From Variovorax sp. 679 (lineage in GTDB: Bacteria > Pseudomonadota > Gammaproteobacteria > Burkholderiales > Burkholderiaceae_C), in the NCBI RefSeq assembly GCF_003952185.1, contig NZ_RXFS01000008.1, forward strand, positions 372,001 through 436,000: 64,000 bases of DNA, read 5' to 3'. The notes below the pieces were generated by a model, which was not told where the DNA came from, searched no databases, and saw nothing but the letters and a program-made list of their open reading frames with translations. Shown in pieces: positions 34,815 to 42,267 of the stretch (positions are counted from its first letter, which is position 1; each line of letters begins with the position of its first letter). Made by a program: the position numbers and the translations under genes.

Positions 34815-36070
34815 GACACCCGCCCCCGCGCCAGCAGGCGCACGATGGGGAAGAAACCGAAGTGCAGGCGCATGCGCGTCTCGCACAGCACGAAGTCGGT
34901 CACGCAGGCAATGAAGAACACGTAGTGCGGCTTGCCCGGGAAGAGCACCGCCACCACGCCGTAGGACGCGAGCCGCAGCACCACCTCCAACAGCGCCCAG
35001 CGGCCGAGCGAGCCCATCGAGGTCTGCAGCGAGAGCACCATCTCGTGGTGGATCGTGTAGGTGCGCAGCAGGAAGTACGGCGCGATGCACAGGAAGATGG
35101 CGCGCGCCTCGTTGCCCAGCTTGAGCAGCGGCGCGGCGACCGTGATGAGTGCTGCCAGCCCGACGAAGAGTGCGCAGCCCAGCAGGAAGGAATGCCTTGC
35201 GAGGCGCAGCTTCGCCGCGGTGAAGTTGCCGGCGTCGGTCTGCAGCATCGCGGGCGTCTTCGTGACCAGGAAGGACTGGACGAACTGCGAGGGCGCCTCC
35301 GCCAGCAGGAAGGCCAGCTTGAAGGCTCCCACATAGCCCAGCGGCATGAAGTACGCCACGATGAGCAGGTCCGACTTGCGCAGCAGGAACATGAGCAGCG
35401 AGTACACCGTCGCGCTGGCCTGCGAGCCCAGGCCGAGCGCGGCCCGGCCTACCGGCGGCGCAGCCCCGTTGGCCGGCAGGCCCACCGCCAGGCATACGAC
35501 CACGACGGCGATCAGGTTGATGAGCAGCAGGTGCGGCAGGCCGAGGTCGAAGCGCACCGCCACGCACAGGCCCACGCCGGCGACCAGGATGGTCGAGCGG
35601 ATGCCGGCCTCCAGGTTGAGCAGCCCCGCATGGCCCAGGCCCCGGCTGAAGGACAGGCGCAGGCTGTTGAACGCGAACACGGCCAGCGTCGCCACCAGGA
35701 TGGCGAACGGCGCATCGCCCACGGGCAGGCGCTGCATCGTGAGGATCACGGTGACCAGCACCGTGGCCAGCGGCAGGCCGATGGCCAGCGTGCGCACCAC
35801 GTCGCCGCGCGTCACGCCCGGCGGCACCGTGGCCGCATGGCGCGAGAACAGCAGCGAGCTGCCCAGCGTGCCCACCACCAGCGCCACTTCCATGACCGAT
35901 TGATAGATCGAGTATTCGCCGAAGCGCGCCGGCGAGATGCTGGCCGCCATCAGGAAGATGGCCACGAAGCCCGACAGGTACACGTAGAACCGGGAGGCCA
36001 GCGCGCCCAGCCCCGACAGCCAGGCCATGCGCCCGCCGGGCAGCGTGAGTGGCGGGCTGAAGTGCTTCAT
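34811..36070 (-). CDS. Wzx-type polysaccharide flippase
   Basis: A 419-residue membrane protein with about 12 hydrophobic segments spread over its length, the topology of the MATE/MVF-like polysaccharide translocases. It begins with WLSGLGALASRFYVYLSGFVAIFLMAASISPARFGEYSIYQS, a typical Wzx start with the FGxY motif after TM1-2. It would flip the undecaprenyl-linked repeat unit across the inner membrane. Neighbouring wzy-like, wza and wzc genes support a Wzx/Wzy-dependent pathway. Overlaps the glycosyltransferase gene at 34811-34814. Confidence 0.88.
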   Translation of the reverse strand: MKHFSPPLTLPGGRMAWLSGLGALASRFYVYLSGFVAIFLMAASISPARFGEYSIYQSVMEVALVVGTLGSSLLFSRHAATVPPGVTRGDVVRTLAIGLPLATVLVTVILTMQRLPVGDAPFAILVATLAVFAFNSLRLSFSRGLGHAGLLNLEAGIRSTILVAGVGLCVAVRFDLGLPHLLLINLIAVVVVCLAVGLPANGAAPPVGRAALGLGSQASATVYSLLMFLLRKSDLLIVAYFMPLGYVGAFKLAFLLAEAPSQFVQSFLVTKTPAMLQTDAGNFTAAKLRLARHSFLLGCALFVGLAALITVAAPLLKLGNEARAIFLCIAPYFLLRTYTIHHEMVLSLQTSMGSLGRWALLEVVLRLASYGVVAVLFPGKPHYVFFIACVTDFVLCETRMRLHFGFFPIVRLLARGRVS

Positions 36071-36102
36071 GGCGTCGGCTCGCTTCGCGTTCGCTTGTTC
36101 GT

Positions 36103-37035
36103 CTACTTGCCGGCCGGCACGCGGTGCACGCGGCGCGTATCGAACAGCCGGCGCGTGAACGCACCGGCGCGGAAGGCGTTGTTCTTCGCGCGGCGGGCCA
36201 TCTGCAGCGCGTAGGTCACGGCCGCCACGGTGAGCATGTGGCCGCGCAGCGCGTAGGGCATGGCCATCTTGGCGCTGCCCTGGAAGTGCAGCGCCACCAC
36301 GCGCGTCATGTCTCCCGAGGTGCTCGTCAGCCAGGCCTTGCCCTCGCGCCAGGCGATGCGCTTGGCGCCGCCCAGCACCTTGAATTCGTGGCGGTGCAGG
36401 TTGTGCATGCCGTTGATGTTGTGGTCGACGACGGTGCCGTCGAGCACCCGGTTGATCGGGTCGTCGTTGCCAGTGGCATTCGCCCAGAGGTAGAGCAGCG
36501 TCATGTCGGACACGCCGCCGCGCACGCCCCGCGCGGCGAAGCGCGCCGCGATGTCGCGCAGCTTCCTGCGGCCCGAGGGCGTGGCGTAGCTGTCGAGCAC
36601 GTAGGCCACGAAGCGGCGCAGGCCGTTCGCAGTCCAGTAGCTCACGTGCGGCGAGACCTGGCAGGGGTTCCAGCCGTCGGCCGACTGCATGCGCGATCCC
36701 GAGAAGTCGGCCCTGCCCGCGAGCCGCCTGATGTGGGGCCCGGCGCCCTGGAAGAGCAGCACATCGCTGTCGATCAGCACGAAGTCGCGCACTTCCGGAT
36801 GGGATTCCAGAAACCGCGCTAGGAGAAAGTAGCGACGAAAACAGATCTTCTCGAACTCCGGCGTATTGCTCGACAGGTGAACGTACGACCGGCAGAAGCG
36901 TTCGTAGGCCGGGCCCGCGTCGGTGTCCGACAGCACGAACAGCGACTCGCCGGCCAGCGCCGCCGATTCGCGGCACAGCGCGAGGGTCTTGTTCTGGCGG
37001 TCTTCGACCACGATGAAGGGCAGGGAGGAGTTCAT
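36103..37035 (-). CDS. putative glycosyltransferase-like protein with DxD motif
   Basis: A 310-residue cytosolic protein. SLPFIVVEDRQNKTLALCRESAALAG opens the protein, and VRDFVLIDSDVLLFQGAG carries a DSD (DxD-like) metal-binding motif typical of GT-A glycosyltransferases. MTLLYLWANATGNDDPINRVLDGTVVDHNINGMHN follows, and a histidine in VVALHFQGSAKM could be the late GT-A metal ligand. The pattern recalls proteins annotated DUF6492, but I am not sure. Its place among sugar-transfer genes supports a role in building the repeat unit. The start at 37035 has GGAGG-like AGGGAGGAG upstream in the gap on the coding strand. Confidence 0.65.
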   Translation of the reverse strand: MNSSLPFIVVEDRQNKTLALCRESAALAGESLFVLSDTDAGPAYERFCRSYVHLSSNTPEFEKICFRRYFLLARFLESHPEVRDFVLIDSDVLLFQGAGPHIRRLAGRADFSGSRMQSADGWNPCQVSPHVSYWTANGLRRFVAYVLDSYATPSGRRKLRDIAARFAARGVRGGVSDMTLLYLWANATGNDDPINRVLDGTVVDHNINGMHNLHRHEFKVLGGAKRIAWREGKAWLTSTSGDMTRVVALHFQGSAKMAMPYALRGHMLTVAAVTYALQMARRAKNNAFRAGAFTRRLFDTRRVHRVPAGK

Positions 37036-37088
37036 GGTGCCTGGTGAAGGGTTGATGGGATGTGACAGCGATTCGTTGGTCCGGTACT

Positions 37089-38042
37089 TCAGGGCTTGCC
37101 GCGCGCCGTGACGCTCTTCATCAGCGTGACGTGCGCGGGAAGAAAGCGGCCGGCGGCATCGATGGGCATGTCCAGCGTGAAAAGGCCGCGCGCGGCGGCG
37201 GCTTCGGCGATCCAGCCGCGCAACTGCGCGGCCGTGAAGCGTGCCGGCGCCTCCCGGCCCCACGAGGCGCTCAGCGGCGTCAGCACGTGGAGCGTCAGCT
37301 CCGACGGGGAGGCAGTGAGATGCGCAGGCGGCTGCATGTATTCGCCGGCCATCAGGTTCTGGCAGGGCGCCGACTTGGCGCTGAAGCGCTCCGCGCCTTC
37401 GCCCGCGTTGAAGGCGAGCAGGCGGCTGGCCGCGCCGGCGCGCGCCGCGGAGCAGAGCATTTCCCAGCCGGCGGGCGTGATGCCCTTGGTGTTGTAGGTG
37501 CCGTCGAACCACCAGCCGCTCGCGAGCGCGCCGTAGCGCTCCGACCAGTCCCGGATCACGCTCGACCATGCGGCGACGAAGCGCGCGGGCGGCGGCTCCT
37601 GCTCCGACACGTCGCCCAGGCATTCCATCAGCGCCGGGTCGGCCTGCGGCGCGCGGAACGGCAGGTACAGGATCAGCGCGATGCCGCGGCTGCGCAGGGC
37701 CCGGCCGATTTCCAGCGGCAGGTCGCGCGGCGGACGATTCGCGGCGCTGGAGGGGCAGAGCACTTCGAGCGCGGCGTTGGGTGCGATGTATTGGCCGCTG
37801 TTCTGCCCGAGCGTCAGGATCAGGTGCGAGGCGCGCATTTCCGCCAGTGACGCAGCGAAGGACTCGACGTCGAAGCGCCTGATTTCGCCGATTGACTGCT
37901 TGTCGGGCAGGTAATGCACCATCACGCCGAAGCCCGGCACCGGAAGGGGGGCCGGCTGTGCAAGGACCGCCAGCGGCAGCGCCGTCAGCAACAGAAGCGC
38001 CGCGAGAAGACGCGCGACTGACGGCAGGCGCTTCGTCGTCAT
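37089..38042 (-). CDS. secreted alpha-L-fucosidase-like (GH29-like) protein
   Basis: A 317-residue exported protein with signal peptide (RLLAALLLLTALPLAVLA, cleavage before QPAP). The remaining domain resembles the catalytic barrel of GH29 fucosidases: FGVMVHYLPDKQ near the start, SHLILTLGQNSGQYIAPN, IALILYLPFR, and SERYGALASGWWFDGTYN, where the aspartate of WWFDG is at the nucleophile position in GH29. It is shorter than whole GH29 enzymes, lacking the C-terminal beta domain. Together with the GDP-fucose synthase gene it suggests the polymer contains fucose and is trimmed or degraded in the periplasm. Overlaps the next upstream gene by four bases. Confidence 0.7.
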   Translation of the reverse strand: MTTKRLPSVARLLAALLLLTALPLAVLAQPAPLPVPGFGVMVHYLPDKQSIGEIRRFDVESFAASLAEMRASHLILTLGQNSGQYIAPNAALEVLCPSSAANRPPRDLPLEIGRALRSRGIALILYLPFRAPQADPALMECLGDVSEQEPPPARFVAAWSSVIRDWSERYGALASGWWFDGTYNTKGITPAGWEMLCSAARAGAASRLLAFNAGEGAERFSAKSAPCQNLMAGEYMQPPAHLTASPSELTLHVLTPLSASWGREAPARFTAAQLRGWIAEAAAARGLFTLDMPIDAAGRFLPAHVTLMKSVTARGKP

Positions 38043-39115
38043 GGCATGGCTCCCGCCAGCGACAGCACGCCGCGCTTGAGCATGAGATAGCGCCCCGCGA
38101 CGTTGGCGGGCGCGCAGGTGGCGGCGTGCATCCATGCCGGGCGAGTGCGCTCGTGGTGTTCGAGGTACTGGGCGAGCGGATGCGGGTCGCCGTCGTCCGG
38201 ACCCACGAAGAAGGCGTAGTCGGAAAAGAGCTCCCGGTGCACCGGGATGTCCGACAGCAGCAGCGGCACGCCCAGCGTCGCCGCCTCGGCCGCCGACAGA
38301 TTGAAGCCCTCGAAGGTGGACAGCGAAATGAACGCGGTGGCGCCCTGGTACAGCCGCAGCAGTTCGTCGCGCGACACCAGCCCCCGGTGCCGGACGCAGT
38401 CGCGTATCTCCGGCGCGAGGACCGACACCATGCGCTCGACCGCGTCCGCGCCGTTGCCGGTGATGTCGAGGTAGTCGACCAGGCCGGCGCTCTTCATGCG
38501 CTCGAAGAGGGCCAGGATGCCGCCGAAGTTCTTGTGCGGGTAGTAGTGGTAGGCCGCGATGAGGTAGCGTCCGCCGGATGCGGGGACTGGTGTCGTCGTT
38601 GGGCGAGGCGCGTCCACCGGGTTGAAGATCACTGTCGAATGCCCGCAGCGGCCGAAGTGGCGCTCGAAGTCCCGCTGGCTGCTGCGGCTGATGAAGACCA
38701 CGTCCGCCGCGCTGCGCGCCGCGCGCCACAGGTTCCAGTCGAGGAACAGGCGCTTGCCGCGCCCGAAGTACTGCGGATGCGCCTTGTACTGCAGGTCATG
38801 GACGATGACGATCGAATCGCGGTGCCGCCCCAGCGGCGTGAGCGGCAGGTAGTAGTTGGGAAACACCGAGAACAGCTGCTCGCCCGCCAGCAGCGCGCGC
38901 AGGCGATGGAAGTTGTAGAGCAGCGTGTCGAGCACGAAGCGGCTGATGTTCAGGCGCTGCGCCAGCGCGAACAGGCGCGGATGTCGCTCGCTCACCGGCT
39001 CGACCCGGTCGTCGGGCGACAGCCGCATGTGGCGCAGCAGCGCCTCCGACACGTTGAGCACGCCGCCGGCCGCCCTGTTGAGGCGGATGGTGTCGTAGTA
39101 GAGGTAGGTGGGCAT
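38039..39115 (-). CDS. glycosyltransferase family 4 (GT1-type)
   Basis: A 358-residue GT-B glycosyltransferase. MPTYLYYDTIRLNRAAGGVLNVSEALLRHM opens the acceptor domain, IVIVHDLQYKAHPQYFGRGKRLFLDW follows, then the donor domain with RYLIAAYHYYPHKNFGGILALFERM and the motif FISLSTFEGFNLSAAEAATLGVPLLLSDIPVHRELF, containing the conserved E-x7-E of retaining GT4 enzymes (EGFNLSAAE). It should add one sugar of the repeat unit. The start at 39115 is preferred over an in-frame start a few codons upstream that runs into the polymerase gene region. Confidence 0.92.
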   Translation of the reverse strand: MPTYLYYDTIRLNRAAGGVLNVSEALLRHMRLSPDDRVEPVSERHPRLFALAQRLNISRFVLDTLLYNFHRLRALLAGEQLFSVFPNYYLPLTPLGRHRDSIVIVHDLQYKAHPQYFGRGKRLFLDWNLWRAARSAADVVFISRSSQRDFERHFGRCGHSTVIFNPVDAPRPTTTPVPASGGRYLIAAYHYYPHKNFGGILALFERMKSAGLVDYLDITGNGADAVERMVSVLAPEIRDCVRHRGLVSRDELLRLYQGATAFISLSTFEGFNLSAAEAATLGVPLLLSDIPVHRELFSDYAFFVGPDDGDPHPLAQYLEHHERTRPAWMHAATCAPANVAGRYLMLKRGVLSLAGAMP

Positions 39116-39129
39116 GTTCGCGTTCTTTC

Positions 39130-40455
39130 TCAGGCGCTCGGCAGGCCTTGCCGCACGATGCGCGCGGGTGAGCGGCGGGCGCGCGAGCTCAGTGCTCCGG
39201 CGACGGCCGCGGCCAGCAGGCCCGAAACCATGAAAGGCCCCCAGCCCAGGATCGGCCCGCGCATGAAAGGTACGTACGCGGCCAGCAGCACCAGCGCCGA
39301 CAGGTAGGCTCCCGACACCGGGCGGTTCGGATCGACGGCACGGTCGACCACCCGGAACCCGGCCGAGATCGCGAAACCGAAGAGTGCCGGCCCCGCCAGT
39401 CCGAAGTCGAAATACGCGGTCGTGAACGGCGGCAGCGACAGGTTGCTCTGCGAGAAGTTGCCGAGGATGGCCGACCAGCCGAGGGGGTCGAACTCGGGAA
39501 ACATCTTCAGGTCGCGCGGCAGGAAGAAGGAGAACGCCGAGAGCAGGTAGCGGCCCCAGCCCAGGTCCGGAATGGGCGCGCGCTCCAGGATGCCCGCGAC
39601 CACGAACATGGCGTCGAAGTCCTGGCTGAAGGGGAAGGTCCGCAGTTCTTCTCCCCACATGCTGCCGCGCGACAGCAGGTTCAGCACCGGCCCCAGTCCC
39701 GCGATGGCGCCGAAGATCGTCCCCGCGAGCAACCAGCGCCGGCTGCGCCCCAGCGCGTGGATGAGCAGCGGCAGCAGCCCGATCAGCAGGACCTGCCGAG
39801 CCGTGTTCACCGGGTTGGCCGCCGCGATCGCCAGGCCGAAGGCCAGGCAGGCCGCGCACCAGGACCATGGCGTCCTGCGGCGCGCCGCGTGGATGGCCAG
39901 CGCCACGAAGCACATCAGGACCACGAGCTTGGGCAGCGTGGAATAGAAGATGAAGTCGATCGGCACGTTGTCCTCGCCTCCCGCCATGCCCACGACGCCG
40001 CGCGCCACGAAGTTGAGCTCGGGCTTGATGAACAGCGAGGCGAAGGCCGCGAGCGAGCAGCTCAGCAGCAGGAGAAGAGGGTGGGCCACGCCGACCAGCT
40101 GCCTGTCGTGGCGCCCCGGCAGGTGCTCGGGAGCGTCGGGCACGCCGAGCCGCGCGGCCTCGATGCCCGCCATGTACAGCAGCAGGAGCATCAGCGCCTG
40201 CGTGTGCGACTCCGTGCGCATGACGCCCGCGTCCCAGAACTCCAGGTCGTGCGCGATCTGCATTGCCGGCGCGATCGAGAAGTAGGTGAGGATCGCCGCG
40301 TAGTGGATCAGCAGGAACACGCTGCCGCCGGAGCCGCCCAGCATCGAGAGCTGGACCAGCGACAGCACGGCCACCGCCGCGTAGCCCCACACGGGGTCGA
40401 CGAAGCCGCACAGCATGGCGCAGACGATGCCGGACCAGAAGGAGAGGGGGCGCAT
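39130..40455 (-). CDS. Wzy-like O-antigen/exopolysaccharide polymerase
   Basis: A 441-residue polytopic membrane protein with about 11 hydrophobic segments. There is a long periplasmic loop in the C-terminal half (about 255-345, including RYLLSAFSFFLPRDLKMFPEFDPLGWS) typical of Wzy polymerases. No strongly conserved motif exists in the family, so the assignment relies on topology, size and neighbours (wzx, wza, wzc, glycosyltransferases). It would join repeat units in the periplasm. Confidence 0.8.
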   Translation of the reverse strand: MRPLSFWSGIVCAMLCGFVDPVWGYAAVAVLSLVQLSMLGGSGGSVFLLIHYAAILTYFSIAPAMQIAHDLEFWDAGVMRTESHTQALMLLLLYMAGIEAARLGVPDAPEHLPGRHDRQLVGVAHPLLLLLSCSLAAFASLFIKPELNFVARGVVGMAGGEDNVPIDFIFYSTLPKLVVLMCFVALAIHAARRRTPWSWCAACLAFGLAIAAANPVNTARQVLLIGLLPLLIHALGRSRRWLLAGTIFGAIAGLGPVLNLLSRGSMWGEELRTFPFSQDFDAMFVVAGILERAPIPDLGWGRYLLSAFSFFLPRDLKMFPEFDPLGWSAILGNFSQSNLSLPPFTTAYFDFGLAGPALFGFAISAGFRVVDRAVDPNRPVSGAYLSALVLLAAYVPFMRGPILGWGPFMVSGLLAAAVAGALSSRARRSPARIVRQGLPSA

Positions 40456-40480
40456 GGCGGGCCTGCTTTGCGTGGGCGAT

Positions 40481-41476
40481 TCAGGCGTGAACGTGCGGCT
40501 GCACCGGATCTGCTTCCTCGACCGGACGGATCGCCCGCTGGTAGTCGGCGTAGGTGCGGCGCAGTCCTTCGGCCAGCGGAACCGTCGCGTGCCAGCCGAA
40601 GCTGTTGGCGCGCGAGACGTCCAGCAGCTTCCGGGGGGCGCCGTCGGGCTGGGCGAGGTCGTAGCGGATGGTGCCGGTGTAGCCCACCACGTCGCGGATC
40701 AGTTCGGTGAGCTCGGCGATGGACACGTCCTCGCCGGTGCCGAGGTTGATGTGGCCGCGCATCGCATCGGTCTGGCGGTCGTACTCGGCACGCGACAGGT
40801 TCATCACGGCCAGGCAGCCTTCCACCATGTCGTCGACGTAGAGGAACTCGCGCCGCGCGCGGCCGCTGCCCCAGATGAGCACGCTGGGTGAATTGCCGAT
40901 CTTCGCCAGGTGAAAGCGCTGGATCAGCGCCGGCACCACGTGGCTGTTCTCGATGTGATAGTTGTCGCCGGGGCCGTACAGGTTGGTCGGCATCACGCTG
41001 CGGTAGTCGATGCCGTGCGTGGCGCCGTACTGGCGGTTGTAGCTCTCGCACAGCTTGAGCCCCGCGATCTTGGCGATCGCGTAGGGCTCGTTGGTGGGCT
41101 CGAGCTTGCCGTTGAGCAGGTATTCCTCGCGGATCGGCTGTTCGGCCATGCGCGGGTAGATGCAGCTGGAGCCGAGGAACAGCAGCCGCTTCACGCCGGA
41201 AACAAAGGCCTGGTGCGTCACGTTGGTGGCGATCGCGAGGTTCTCGTAGATGAACTGGGCCGGATAGGTCATGTTGGCGTGGATGCCGCCGACCCTTGCC
41301 GCCGCCAGGTAGACCTGGTCGATCTGCTCCGTCGCGAAGAAGCGGGCTACGGCCGCCTGGTCGAGGAGATCGAGCTCGGAGTGGGTTCGCGTCACCACGT
41401 CGTGGCCCAGTTCGCGCAGGCGCCGTGCCGTCGCCTGACCCACCATGCCGCGATGACCTGCAACAAAGATTCGCAT
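40481..41476 (-). CDS. fcl: GDP-L-fucose synthase
   Basis: A 331-residue extended SDR. MRIFVAGHRGMVGQATARRL provides the nucleotide-binding site (GHRGMVG is diagnostic), LLFLGSSCIYPRMAEQPIREEYLL the Ser/Cys catalytic region, and YAIAK the YxxxK motif. It converts GDP-4-keto-6-deoxymannose to GDP-L-fucose. The usual partner Gmd (GDP-mannose 4,6-dehydratase), which makes its substrate, is not in the window although manC is. Start follows 68 bases after the sugar-phosphate transferase gene. Confidence 0.95.
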   Translation of the reverse strand: MRIFVAGHRGMVGQATARRLRELGHDVVTRTHSELDLLDQAAVARFFATEQIDQVYLAAARVGGIHANMTYPAQFIYENLAIATNVTHQAFVSGVKRLLFLGSSCIYPRMAEQPIREEYLLNGKLEPTNEPYAIAKIAGLKLCESYNRQYGATHGIDYRSVMPTNLYGPGDNYHIENSHVVPALIQRFHLAKIGNSPSVLIWGSGRARREFLYVDDMVEGCLAVMNLSRAEYDRQTDAMRGHINLGTGEDVSIAELTELIRDVVGYTGTIRYDLAQPDGAPRKLLDVSRANSFGWHATVPLAEGLRRTYADYQRAIRPVEEADPVQPHVHA

Positions 41477-41544
41477 ATGAGCTTTCGGTGAAGAGGTTGA
41501 TGAAGTCCGAGGAAAACGAAGCCGGAGGAAGAAGAGCGGGTCCG

Positions 41545-42267
41545 CTAGCGCGACCCGCGCGCGCCCGTCACCACGCCGAAGGTCTTCAGCAGGATCAGGA
41601 AGTCCCGCCACAGCGACAGGTGCGCGACGTACTCCGCATCCATCGCGGCGCGGCGGCGGTAGCTGATCTCGTTGCGTCCGCTGATTTGCCACAGGCCGGT
41701 GATGCCCGGGCGCACGGCGCAGTAGTGGTCCCAGTAGTCGCCGTACAGCTCCTTCTGCGCGAACATGCAGGGGCGCGGGCCGACCATGCTCATGTCGCCC
41801 TTGAGCACGTTCCAGAACTGCGGGAACTCGTCGATGCTGTACTTGCGCAGGAAGGCGCCGAAGCGGGTGATGCGCGGGTCGTGCTCCAGCTTCTGGTAGA
41901 CGGCCCACTCGCGCCGCGCGGCTTCGTTCTGGCGCAGGTGGCGCGCGAGCACCGCGTCGGCGTCGGCCACCATCGAGCGGAACTTGTAGAACTTGAAGAC
42001 GCGGCCGTTCCTGCCGTAGCGCGGCTGCATGTAGATGGCCGGTCCGCCCGAGGTGTAGAGCACGCCCAGCCAGATGAGCAGATAGGCCCAGCCGAAGAAG
42101 ACGAAGAAGGAGCCGGCCATCAGGACGTCGGCAGTGCGCTTGGCGCGGCGCAGCCAGGGCGCGCCGCCCAGCGGCATATACGGGGCCGTGTTGGCGGCGG
42201 CGCCGATGCCCGAGTTGCCGGGGCCCCGCCCCGTTCCCGTGGAGGAGGTGGATCGCAGCGTGTTCAT
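41545..42267 (-). CDS. undecaprenyl-phosphate sugar phosphotransferase (short WbaP/WcaJ type)
   Basis: A 240-residue monotopic initiating transferase: one hydrophobic segment (about 47-72, MAGSFFVFFGWAYLLIWLGVLY) and the catalytic domain with VFKFYKFRSMVADAD, IDEFPQFWNVLKGDMSMVGPRPCMF and VRPGITGLWQISGRN. It lacks the four N-terminal membrane helices of full-length WcaJ, which are dispensable. It puts the first sugar-1-phosphate on undecaprenyl phosphate. ATG overlaps the wzc stop (42264-42267). Confidence 0.95.
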   Translation of the reverse strand: MNTLRSTSSTGTGRGPGNSGIGAAANTAPYMPLGGAPWLRRAKRTADVLMAGSFFVFFGWAYLLIWLGVLYTSGGPAIYMQPRYGRNGRVFKFYKFRSMVADADAVLARHLRQNEAARREWAVYQKLEHDPRITRFGAFLRKYSIDEFPQFWNVLKGDMSMVGPRPCMFAQKELYGDYWDHYCAVRPGITGLWQISGRNEISYRRRAAMDAEYVAHLSLWRDFLILLKTFGVVTGARGSR

